This document shows, piece by piece, positions 1 to 7,235 of a DNA stretch of 41,171 nt. Numbering within the stretch: the first letter of the stretch is position 1; each line of letters begins with the position of its first letter. The stretch lies in contig JBBSML010000022.1 of assembly GCA_038233215.1 (NCBI GenBank), positions 1-41,171 on the forward strand, in the 5' to 3' direction. A program made the translations under genes and the position numbers. The stretch comes from JACDBZ01 sp038233215 (lineage in GTDB: Bacteria > Chloroflexota > Limnocylindria > QHBO01). Below the pieces are notes generated by a model. The model ran no database searches, was not told the DNA's origin, and saw nothing but the letters and a program-made list of their open reading frames with translations.

Positions 1-717
1 GAGGACCGGCTCTGCCTCGAACTCGATCTCGGCGACGACCGGCTCCGGCTCTGCCTCGAACTCGATCTCGGCGACGACCGGCTCCGGCTCTGCCTCGAAC
101 TCGATCTCGGCGACGACCGGCTCCGGCTCTGCCTCGAACTCGATCTCGGCGACGACCGGCTCCAGCTCACGCTCGGCTTCATACGGAACCGGCGCCCAAT
201 CCAGGGGGAACGCCTCCGCGGCTGGCCAGGGCTCGGCTGGGTCTGCGTTTCGTGCGGCAGGATCCGTTGCGAGGTCGGAGGATGGCCAGGCCTCGAGACC
301 GAGCGGGCTGACGAGAGCTTCGTCGGCGATCGCCGTCTGCAGATCAGCGACAGGTGCGGCCGCCACCGCGGATGCGGCCAGGCGTTCGGCAAGGTCATCG
401 GTGCCCGGGATCGGCGCGCAGCTGCGGCAGCGCCCGGCATCATCGTTCCAGCAGTTGATGCACGTGTACTGCCGGCAGTCGATGCAGAAGTTGAATGACT
501 CGTGGAATGCCTCGAGCTGCGCGGAGGCGAGGTTGTCCTCCTGAGAGCGCATCGAGTCGCCCATGGCGTCCGACAGTGCGTCCTGGCTGGTCAGATAGTT
601 CCGCAGCCCGCCGATGAACCCCCGCGTCTTGCGCAGCGGGTTCAGCCGCGTCGGCGCCTGAAATTCATAGCGCGTCCCGCAGCGTTCGCAGAAGGATTCA
701 GTGAGCGTCTCAGCCAA
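1..717 (-). CDS. Zinc-ribbon protein with acidic 13-residue tandem repeats (3' end outside window)
   Basis: Open to the window edge, so the C-terminus is missing. I place the start at a TTG (717-715); an in-frame TGA lies shortly upstream and GGAGAG precedes it at long spacing. Four CxxC pairs are visible: C10/C13 (CERC), C78/C81 (CIDC), C86/C89 (CINC) and C97/C100 (CRSC), which suggests two structural zinc sites. Between the first pair and the rest lies a basic-then-helical stretch. After about residue 110 the chain becomes Ala/Pro/Glu-rich and then enters an acidic tandem repeat, VVAEIEFEAEPEP. No enzyme domain is visible and I do not recognise the family. It is divergent from the FHA/RodA/PBP operon, with 135 bp between starts, so the two may share a control region. 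Inference: a metal-binding protein with an extended acidic spacer ahead of an unseen C-terminal domain. Confidence 0.75.
   Translation of the reverse strand, partial: MAETLTESFCERCGTRYEFQAPTRLNPLRKTRGFIGGLRNYLTSQDALSDAMGDSMRSQEDNLASAQLEAFHESFNFCIDCRQYTCINCWNDDAGRCRSCAPIPGTDDLAERLAASAVAAAPVADLQTAIADEALVSPLGLEAWPSSDLATDPAARNADPAEPWPAAEAFPLDWAPVPYEAERELEPVVAEIEFEAEPEPVVAEIEFEAEPEPVVAEIEFEAEPEPVVAEIEFEAEPVL
10..165 (-). repeat. Four 39-bp tandem repeats coding for a 13-residue unit
   Basis: Units at 10-48, 49-87, 88-126 and 127-165 are identical apart from one base near the end of the last. A partial fifth copy runs into the window edge at 1-9. The period is a multiple of three and stays in the frame of the minus-strand zinc-ribbon gene, giving VVAEIEFEAEPEP each time. 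Near-perfect identity at the DNA level points to recent expansion or gene conversion, so copy number probably varies between strains. Confidence 0.9.
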
Positions 718-776
718 CGGTGATGCGTTTCTCTCCGGACACGGCAGCCATCAGGGGCCCCGAAGTATAGCCACGC

Positions 777-791
777 GGTTTCGGCGAAACC
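777..791. promoter_or_regulatory. Perfect inverted repeat in the divergent control region
   Basis: GGTTTC-GGC-GAAACC is a perfect 6-bp-arm palindrome between the zinc-ribbon gene (start 717, minus) and fhaA (start 853, plus). A TATACT-like -10 box for the minus-strand gene lies beside it at 764-769, without a good -35. It could be an operator or a small hairpin; nothing identifies the regulator. Confidence 0.35.
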
Positions 792-852
792 CATGGGCGC
801 ATTCGTACCGAGCGAGCGGCCGTTCGTACTCCGCGTGCTAGGATCGGCCTCG

Positions 853-1608
853 ATGGGCATTCTCTCGCGCGTCGAGTCGTTCCTCGAGCGCTTCCTTGAA
901 GCCCCGGCCGGGCGGCTCGGTGCGTCGATCCAGCCGGTGAGCCTGGCCAAGCGCATCGAGCGCGCGATGGACACCAACAAGACGTACCGCGACTCGGGCG
1001 TGATCGTGCCGAATCGGTACGACCTGCACCTTCATCCCTCGGATTTTGCGGCATTCGCGACATACCGCGGCTCACTCGAGGACGACCTCGCCCACGGCGT
1101 GCTCGCGCGCGTGCGACACGAGCGCTACACGCTGGTGGCGCGACCGCGCGTGGAGATCATCTCGGACTCCGGCACGCGTCGTGGGGAGATCCGCGTGGCC
1201 GCCAACGTGGTCGACGAGCGAGGTGAGCGGGTGCCGGAGGCGACGCCGATGCCAGGTAACTCGGACACCGTCGTCTTCGACCGCCCGAACGCCGTGGGAT
1301 CGCCGGAGTCAGCACGGCGCGCATACCTGCTGGTGAGCACGCGCGGCAGTCGGGCCGTGCAACTCGATCTTGGTGGTCCGCTCATCGGACTTGGACGGGC
1401 CAGCGACAACGATGTGATCGTGGACGACCCGATGGTGAGCCGCCATCACTGTCAGCTCAAGCTCCAGCGTGGGGCGTATAGCTTCGCCGATCTCGGCAGC
1501 CGCAACGGATCGACGGTCAACGGACAACCGGTCAGCCAGATTGCGCTTGGGCCGGGCGATCTCATCAGGATCGGCGACACCGAGATCGAGTTCCAGGTGC
1601 GCGCTTGA
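853..1608 (+). CDS. fhaA: FhaA-like protein: DUF3662 plus FHA domain
   Basis: 251 residues from ATG 853, with AGGA about 9 nt upstream; an open frame extends back to 793 but MGILSRVESFLERF is the usual FhaA beginning. Residues 1-115 match the FhaA N-terminal domain (DUF3662), followed by a short linker. The C-terminal 85 residues are an FHA phosphothreonine-binding domain with the expected GR, SRHH and N-G-S-x-x-N-G elements. FhaA proteins are cytoplasmic adaptors that read Thr phosphorylation, in actinobacteria on cell-wall regulators under PknA/PknB. Here it opens an operon with fhaB, a SEDS protein and a class B PBP, the same order as in actinobacteria but without the PP2C phosphatase between. 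The next gene starts inside its stop codon (TTGA). Confidence 0.9.
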   Translation: MGILSRVESFLERFLEAPAGRLGASIQPVSLAKRIERAMDTNKTYRDSGVIVPNRYDLHLHPSDFAAFATYRGSLEDDLAHGVLARVRHERYTLVARPRVEIISDSGTRRGEIRVAANVVDERGERVPEATPMPGNSDTVVFDRPNAVGSPESARRAYLLVSTRGSRAVQLDLGGPLIGLGRASDNDVIVDDPMVSRHHCQLKLQRGAYSFADLGSRNGSTVNGQPVSQIALGPGDLIRIGDTEIEFQVRA

Positions 1609-2048
1609 CCGGGGAGATCCTTCGCGTTCTGCTGCTGGGACTGCAGCTTGGTTTCGTGGCTCTGCTCTACCTGGTGCTGGTGCGCTTCGCACGGTCGCTG
1701 CTGCGAGACCTGCGCAGCGCAGAAGAAGCTCAGATGTCGTCGCGCTCCGGGATCGGCCGTCTCTCGGTGCTCGAGTCGCCTGCCGACGAACCGCCGAACG
1801 GGACCACGATTGCCCTGGGGCCGATCAATTCAATCGGGCGCAACGTCAACAACACGATCTTCGTCGAGGACGACTTCGTCAGCGCCAACCACGCCATGCT
1901 CACGTTCCGTGGTCGCAGCTGGTTCGTCGAGGACCAGGGGAGCACCAATGGGACACACGTGAACGGGCATCGTATTGATCGGCCGGTCGCGCTGAGCTTC
2001 GGTGATGAGCTGTCGATCGGGCGAGTCCGCATGCGTCTCGATCGTTGA
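1605..2048 (+). CDS. fhaB: FhaB-like membrane-anchored FHA protein
   Basis: 147 residues from a TTG start that overlaps the fhaA stop as TTGA. An N-terminal transmembrane helix (about residues 5-27, rich in Leu/Val) is followed by a short charged linker and an FHA domain from about residue 70. The FHA signature residues are present (IGRN, SANHA, D-x-GSTNGTHVNG). In actinobacteria FhaB/FipA is phosphorylated in its linker and links Ser/Thr kinase signalling to division and wall synthesis. The linker here has several Ser residues but I cannot tell whether they are targets. Its place between fhaA and the SEDS gene supports a role in wall-synthesis control. Confidence 0.9.
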   Translation: MTGEILRVLLLGLQLGFVALLYLVLVRFARSLLRDLRSAEEAQMSSRSGIGRLSVLESPADEPPNGTTIALGPINSIGRNVNNTIFVEDDFVSANHAMLTFRGRSWFVEDQGSTNGTHVNGHRIDRPVALSFGDELSIGRVRMRLDR

Positions 2049-3394
2049 TCGGTTCCCGATCGCGGATCGCCTGGCGCGGCGCGGAGTTCCGCCTCCTCCT
2101 CCCGATCCTCCTGCTGGTGCCCTTCGGGTTCTTGATCACCAATGTCGCGCTGGCGGGAGCGCCCGAGGTCGGGGACCTCACACTCGCGCTCGGGTACGTT
2201 GCGCTCTTCGCCGGTGCTCATCTGCTCCTGGTCGCCTTCGGCCACCGGGGCGATCAGCTCATCCTCCCGGCCGTCGGCGCCATGGGCGGTATCGGCATGA
2301 TCATGCTCAATCGACTGCCGCAGGACCTCGCTGGGACGAGCGCGTTCGGCCTGGAGCTCGGGATGGCGGGGACGCAGCTGCTCTGGTTCGGGGTCGGGAT
2401 CATCGCGATGCTGGCCATCGCGGTAGGGCTCCGCGATGACGGCATCCTGCGTCATTACAAGTACTCGTGGGCCGCCGTCGGGATCGCGCTGCTGACCGCA
2501 ACCCTCGTGTTCGGATACGAGGTCAATGGGGCGCGGCTCTGGATCGACCTCGGTCCCGTCAGCGTGCAGCCCGGCGAGCTGCTCAAGATCGTGCTCGTCA
2601 TCTTCATCGCTGGGTACCTGGCCGAGACCCGCACCCTGCTGACGAGCGCAAGCGTCCGAATCGGCTTCCTCAGCATTCCGCCGCTGCCGTACTTCCTCCC
2701 CATGCTCGCGTTGTTCGGCGTGGTGATGCTGATCGTGGTGCGCCTGAACGACCTTGGCACCGCGCTGCTCTTCTTCGGCATCTTCCTGACCATGCTGTTC
2801 GTTGCCACCGGGCGACGGAGCCACGTCCTCATCGGCCTGGTGTTGTTCGTTGCGGGATCCTTCGTGGCGTATCGGCTGTTCGGTCATGTCCAGTCGCGCG
2901 TCGACATCTGGCTCGATCCATTCGCCGATCCGCTCGGTGCGGGCTTCCAGCCGGTGCGCGCCCTGTACGCGCTCGGCCGCGGCGGCATCTTCGGGGAGGG
3001 ACTGGGACAGGGACTCGTCACACTGGGCGGCAACCTCACGATCCCGTACGTGCACACGGATTTCATCTTCACCGCGGTCGCGGAAGAGCTGGGCCTGCTC
3101 GGCGCATTCGCCCTGCTCGGTTTCGCGATGGTCCTCGTGTTCCGTGGGCTGCGGATCGCGGCGCTGGCGCGTGACGACTTCGGGGCGCTGCTGGCGGTTG
3201 GCGTGACGACCAGCCTGGGGCTCCAGACGCTCATCATCATTGGCGGCAACACCAAGCTGATTCCGCTCACCGGCATCACCCTGCCCTTCGTCAGTTACGG
3301 TGGCTCGAGCGTCCTGGCCAGCTTCATCATGATCGGGCTGCTGCTGGCGGTCAGCCACCGGAGCGGGACCGCGGATCGAGCGCCCGGATCGTGA
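2045..3394 (+). CDS. rodA: SEDS family peptidoglycan glycosyltransferase (RodA/FtsW)
   Basis: 449 residues, TTG start overlapping the previous stop (TTGA). About ten transmembrane helices. Family signatures are visible: NDLGTALLFFG, a DPLGAGFQ...GRGGIFGEGLGQG stretch, HTDFIFTAVAEELGLLG and the C-terminal PFVSYGGSS. SEDS proteins polymerise lipid II glycan strands and work with a class B PBP, which is encoded directly downstream with a GTGA overlap. RodA and FtsW are hard to separate by eye; the pairing with fhaAB and a PBP matches the actinobacterial rodA-pbpA unit. Strong translational coupling suggests fixed stoichiometry with the transpeptidase. Confidence 0.92.
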   Translation: MIGSRSRIAWRGAEFRLLLPILLLVPFGFLITNVALAGAPEVGDLTLALGYVALFAGAHLLLVAFGHRGDQLILPAVGAMGGIGMIMLNRLPQDLAGTSAFGLELGMAGTQLLWFGVGIIAMLAIAVGLRDDGILRHYKYSWAAVGIALLTATLVFGYEVNGARLWIDLGPVSVQPGELLKIVLVIFIAGYLAETRTLLTSASVRIGFLSIPPLPYFLPMLALFGVVMLIVVRLNDLGTALLFFGIFLTMLFVATGRRSHVLIGLVLFVAGSFVAYRLFGHVQSRVDIWLDPFADPLGAGFQPVRALYALGRGGIFGEGLGQGLVTLGGNLTIPYVHTDFIFTAVAEELGLLGAFALLGFAMVLVFRGLRIAALARDDFGALLAVGVTTSLGLQTLIIIGGNTKLIPLTGITLPFVSYGGSSVLASFIMIGLLLAVSHRSGTADRAPGS

Positions 3395-4929
3395 TCGCGA
3401 CCAATATCCGGCGCCTCGGCGTGTACCTGATGCTCGCCTTCGCGATCGTCTCCGGCAGCATCACCTGGTGGCAGGTGGTCGAGGCCCAGAACCTCTCCAC
3501 GCGGTCCGACAACCCGGAGGTGATCGCGGCCCGCCGTAGCCTGCTGCGCGGCACGATCTTCGACGCCGGAGGGCAGGTGCTCGCGACGTCGGAGCTGATC
3601 GACGGCCTGAGCCGCCGCACCTACACCGACCCTGCCATGACCCATGTCATCGGCTACTCGAGCCTTCGATTCGGGAGCACCGGCCTCGAGCGGACCTTCG
3701 AGGACATCCTGGTCGGCCAGACGGATCCGAACCCGATCCGCGACCTCGTCAGCGACGTGCTCGCCCGGCAGCCGGAGCCTCGTGACCTCATGCTCACGAT
3801 CGATCGGCGACTCCAGGATTTTGCCGCCGAACAGCTCGGCAGCGATGCTGGCGCGGTGGTGGCGCTCGATCCGCGCACGGGCGCGGTGCTGGCGATGGTC
3901 TCCACGCCAACCTTCGATGCCACCCCGATCTCGGGTGACCCGGACGGGGCGCAGGAGCCGATGGACGCGCTGCGCAACGATCCCGCGGAGCCGCTCCTCG
4001 CTCGCGCTCGTCAGGGACTGTACGTACCAGGTTCGATCATGAAGGTGTTCACCGCCGCCGCGGCGCTCGATGCCGGCGTGATCGATCCGGACACCACGTT
4101 CCCCGATCAGCCGCGGGAGGAGTCCGAGGGGTTCGTGGTCGACGGGTTCACCGTCCGCGAGCACGACCTGAGCGGCATCGAGCCGGATCTTTGGCCGCTC
4201 TCCGAGGCGCTCCAGGTTTCGAGCAACGTCTTTTTCGCGCACGTCGGCCTGGAGCTCGGCGCGGAGGAATTCCTGGACTACGCGCGACGCTTCAGTTTCT
4301 GCGACTCGATCCGGATCGGGTCTCCCGAGCGCGGACTCCAGGTCGCTCCCAGCCTGGTGAGCGGCTCCCTCGACGGCGACTGCGGGCCGTTCGGCGGAGA
4401 GGTTGATCTTGCCAGCGCCTCCTTCGGCCAGGGACAGGTCGTCGTCACCCCGGTCCAGATGGCGCTGCTGGCGGCGGCGATCGCCGGCGACGGCGTGATG
4501 CCCGAACCGTACGTCGTGCGCGAGGTGCGTACGCATGCCCAGGGCGACGTGCCCACCGATGAGGTCCTCGATACCTTCGGATCAGGCGGCGGAACCCGGG
4601 TGGTGAGCGCCGAAGCCGCCGCCCAGACGCGAGCTGCGATGGTCGACGCGGTCAACGGGGAGTTCGGGCGTCGGTACGCGGGCCAGGGTGATGTGACGCT
4701 GTATGGCATCAGCAACGAGCGGTCGGCCGGCAAGACCGGGACGGCAGAGCTCGGCGGTGAGCAGGCGCCCCATTCCTGGTTCATCGGCTTCGCTCCCGCA
4801 CAGGCCGACGCTACCCCGCGCATCGCCGTTGCGGTCCTGGTCGAGAGTGGCGGATCCGGCTCAGAGGGCGCGGCACCAATTGCGGGCCGGGTGATGGCCG
4901 AGTGGCTGCGCCTGTCCGAAGGCGAGTGA
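3391..4929 (+). CDS. pbpA: Class B penicillin-binding protein (transpeptidase)
   Basis: 512 residues from GTG 3391, overlapping the rodA stop (GTGA). One N-terminal membrane helix (residues 8-30) is followed by the RGTIFDAGGQVLA segment typical of monofunctional PBPs. The transpeptidase domain carries all three catalytic motifs: S215-I-M-K218, S277-S-N279 and K448-T-G450. The enzyme cross-links peptidoglycan outside the membrane and is the expected partner of the upstream SEDS glycosyltransferase. Length and layout are like actinobacterial PbpA, and no PASTA domain is seen. Ser/Thr kinases of the PknA/PknB type, which usually follow in actinobacteria, do not occur here; MoxR comes next after 91 bp. 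Confidence 0.93.
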   Translation: MIATNIRRLGVYLMLAFAIVSGSITWWQVVEAQNLSTRSDNPEVIAARRSLLRGTIFDAGGQVLATSELIDGLSRRTYTDPAMTHVIGYSSLRFGSTGLERTFEDILVGQTDPNPIRDLVSDVLARQPEPRDLMLTIDRRLQDFAAEQLGSDAGAVVALDPRTGAVLAMVSTPTFDATPISGDPDGAQEPMDALRNDPAEPLLARARQGLYVPGSIMKVFTAAAALDAGVIDPDTTFPDQPREESEGFVVDGFTVREHDLSGIEPDLWPLSEALQVSSNVFFAHVGLELGAEEFLDYARRFSFCDSIRIGSPERGLQVAPSLVSGSLDGDCGPFGGEVDLASASFGQGQVVVTPVQMALLAAAIAGDGVMPEPYVVREVRTHAQGDVPTDEVLDTFGSGGGTRVVSAEAAAQTRAAMVDAVNGEFGRRYAGQGDVTLYGISNERSAGKTGTAELGGEQAPHSWFIGFAPAQADATPRIAVAVLVESGGSGSEGAAPIAGRVMAEWLRLSEGE

Positions 4930-5020
4930 ACCGCTGGCGACCGTTGCAGAGTATTGTCTTGCACAGGACTGGCCTGGATCGTTTGGCGGCCATGGCCCGG
5001 ATAGGGGAGACATACAGACT

Positions 5021-5995
5021 GTGAAGAGCGTCCAGGAACCGGCTGAGCGGGTGGTCGCCAGCGTCGAACGCGTGATCATCGGCAAGCACGTGGAGGTCCG
5101 GACCGCACTTGTCGCGCTGCTCTGCCAGGGCCACATCCTGATCGAGGACGTGCCGGGCGTCGGCAAGACGATGCTCGCCAAGGCGCTCAGCCAGAGCATC
5201 GGTTGCTCCTTCCGTCGCATCCAGTTCACGCCGGACCTGCTGCCGTCCGACGTCACCGGACTGTCGATCTTCAACCAGAAGACCGCCGAATTCGAGTTCC
5301 GGCCTGGACCGATCATGGCGCAGGTCGTTCTGGCCGATGAGATCAATCGCGCGACGCCGAAGACGCAGAGCGCGCTGCTCGAGTGTATGGAGGAGCGCCA
5401 GGCCACCATCGATGGCGTCACGTATCAGATGCCCTCGCCGTTCCTGGTGATCGCGACGCAGAATCCGATCGAGTACGAGGGCACCTTCGCGCTCCCGGAG
5501 GCGCAGCTCGATCGATTCATGCTCCGTCTGCGACTGGGCTATCCCTCGGCGACTGAGGAGATCGTCATCCTCGACGAACAGAAGCGGAGGCATCCCCTCG
5601 GGGAGGTGGAGCAGGTACTGGGGCTCGATGAATTGCGGGAGATGCAGTCCGGTATCAAGGAGGTCTACGTCGATCAGGCGGTGGCCGAATACATCGTGCG
5701 ACTGGTGCACGCGACGCGGGAGCATCCAGATGTTTACCTTGGCGCATCGCCGCGCGGTTCACTGAACCTCTACCGTGCCACGCAGGCCCACGCCGCCCTC
5801 AACGGCCGCGATTACGTCATCCCCGATGACGTCAAGCAGCTGGCGGTGGCGATCTTGGCGCATCGGTTGATCGTCAAGAGCCAGGCATCGCTGCGCGAGG
5901 TTGATCCGGAGCAGATCGTGCGCGAGATCCTGGCCTCGGTGCCGGTGGCCGATGCCGCCGCGGCGGCGGAGACCGGGCGCAGCCGGATCTCCTGA
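5021..5995 (+). CDS. MoxR family AAA+ ATPase
   Basis: 324 residues from GTG 5021 with AGGGGAGA upstream. Walker A GVGKT lies at about residues 46-51 in EDVPGVGKTMLAKAL, and Walker B VVLADEINR with the sensor region ATQNPIEYEGT follows. The C-terminal lid domain is complete (GASPRGSLNLYRATQAHA is a strong family block). MoxR ATPases act as chaperone-like factors, often together with a von Willebrand or DUF58 partner and a transglutaminase. That trio is what follows here: the DUF58 gene starts 7 bp after the stop. The substrate is unknown; the neighbouring wall-synthesis genes make a cell-envelope role plausible. Confidence 0.93.
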   Translation: MKSVQEPAERVVASVERVIIGKHVEVRTALVALLCQGHILIEDVPGVGKTMLAKALSQSIGCSFRRIQFTPDLLPSDVTGLSIFNQKTAEFEFRPGPIMAQVVLADEINRATPKTQSALLECMEERQATIDGVTYQMPSPFLVIATQNPIEYEGTFALPEAQLDRFMLRLRLGYPSATEEIVILDEQKRRHPLGEVEQVLGLDELREMQSGIKEVYVDQAVAEYIVRLVHATREHPDVYLGASPRGSLNLYRATQAHAALNGRDYVIPDDVKQLAVAILAHRLIVKSQASLREVDPEQIVREILASVPVADAAAAAETGRSRIS

Positions 5996-6002
5996 TCGCG
6001 CC

Positions 6003-7235
6003 ATGGGGTTCTTCAGCCGCCACCTCCGTCTCCTCTTTCTGGGTACCGCGCTGGTCGTCGCTGCCTTCAGCACCGGGATCGACTTTCTCTTCTTCCTCAC
6101 GTACCTGATGGCCGCCATCGGCATCGGATCATGGCTCTACGCCCGGCGCGGCCTGCGCGATGTGCGAGCCGATTACCGAGTCCTGAACCCGCGCACCCAC
6201 GTGGGCGAGGTGCTCCAGGCCATCTACCGGGTCGAGAACCAGGATCGATGGGGGAAACCGTGGATCGAGTGCTGGAACGAGTCGAGCCTGCCGAACAGTC
6301 TCCCCGGCCGAGTGCTCGGTATTCCCGCGCGCAGCACTCGCCAGTGGCTGGCCAAGGTGACCCTCACTCGACGAGGCAGTTTTCGCCTCGGCGCACTGCG
6401 AGTCCGGACCGGTGACCCGTTCGGCCTGTTCACCAGCGAGATGACGGTCGGCCCCGCGACCAGCGTCGTGGTCTTTCCTGAGGTCGTCCCGCTCCCGCAC
6501 TGGCGTCTGCCGCCGTCGCCGGTCGACGGCACAACGCCGATGCGGCGACGCTACGAGGCCGCAACGCCGCTGGTGAGCGGCGTGCGCCCCTACGTCTACG
6601 GCGACGCCATCAATCGCATTCACTGGCTGTCGAGCGCGCGCCACGGGGAACTGCATGTCAAGGAGTTCGATCTCGAGCAGGCTGCAGACCTGTGGATCGT
6701 GCTTGATCTCGACCGGCGCGTGCACTCCGGGATCGGTATCGATGCATCAGTCGAGACGGCGGTGACGATCGCGGCCTCCGTCGCGCTGCGCACGCTGGGA
6801 GACAATCGGGCGGTGGCCATGACGGCGTCGGCGCGGAGGATCCAGGTTCACCAGCCGGACCGTGGACCACGCGTGGAGCAGAAGCTGCTGCACCTGCTCG
6901 CCAACGTCCAGGCGGATGGCTCCGACCCTCTCGCCGAGGTGATCACGGCCACGCTGCCACAGCTTCGCCGCGGCATGACGCTCTGCTTGGTGACCGGGTC
7001 GACGGAACGAGCGTGGGTGCGTGGGCTGTCAGCGCTGCGACGTCGGGGCGTCGCGGCACTGGTGATCCTGCTCGACCGAGCGTCGTTCATCGGCGTCGAG
7101 CCAGACGACCATTCCCGCGCCGAGCTTGCGGCGGTACGCCATGCACTGGCGGAGTACGACATCGAGCACCGCCTCGTGCAACATGGGGAAGATATTGCCG
7201 AGGCCATCGGTGGTCGGGCGCGGTCCCGTGCCTGA
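6003..7235 (+). CDS. DUF58 domain protein, MoxR partner
   Basis: 410 residues from ATG 6003; an open frame reaches further back but overlaps moxR. Two hydrophobic segments at about residues 8-42 anchor the protein, then a beta-rich region (VENQDRWGKPWIE) and the DUF58 core. The DUF58 signature R-x-Y-x-x-GD-x-x-x-x-IHW-x-x-SAR is present around residues 197-212, followed by a von Willebrand-like half with LWIVLDLDR. DUF58 proteins are usual partners of MoxR ATPases. The reading frame ends 8 nt inside the following transglutaminase gene, so the three form one operon. The biochemical role is not established for the family. Confidence 0.88.
   Translation: MGFFSRHLRLLFLGTALVVAAFSTGIDFLFFLTYLMAAIGIGSWLYARRGLRDVRADYRVLNPRTHVGEVLQAIYRVENQDRWGKPWIECWNESSLPNSLPGRVLGIPARSTRQWLAKVTLTRRGSFRLGALRVRTGDPFGLFTSEMTVGPATSVVVFPEVVPLPHWRLPPSPVDGTTPMRRRYEAATPLVSGVRPYVYGDAINRIHWLSSARHGELHVKEFDLEQAADLWIVLDLDRRVHSGIGIDASVETAVTIAASVALRTLGDNRAVAMTASARRIQVHQPDRGPRVEQKLLHLLANVQADGSDPLAEVITATLPQLRRGMTLCLVTGSTERAWVRGLSALRRRGVAALVILLDRASFIGVEPDDHSRAELAAVRHALAEYDIEHRLVQHGEDIAEAIGGRARSRA

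Noticed and set aside
10..165. 39-bp repeats as a CRISPR array
   Set aside because: Units are directly adjacent without spacers, in a multiple of three and in frame with a coding sequence.
1730..3358. 542-codon open frame on the minus strand opposite fhaB and rodA
   Set aside because: Rich in Gln, Glu, Asp, Arg and His with no domain, as expected for the mirror of a GC-rich gene; the plus-strand genes have full domain motifs.
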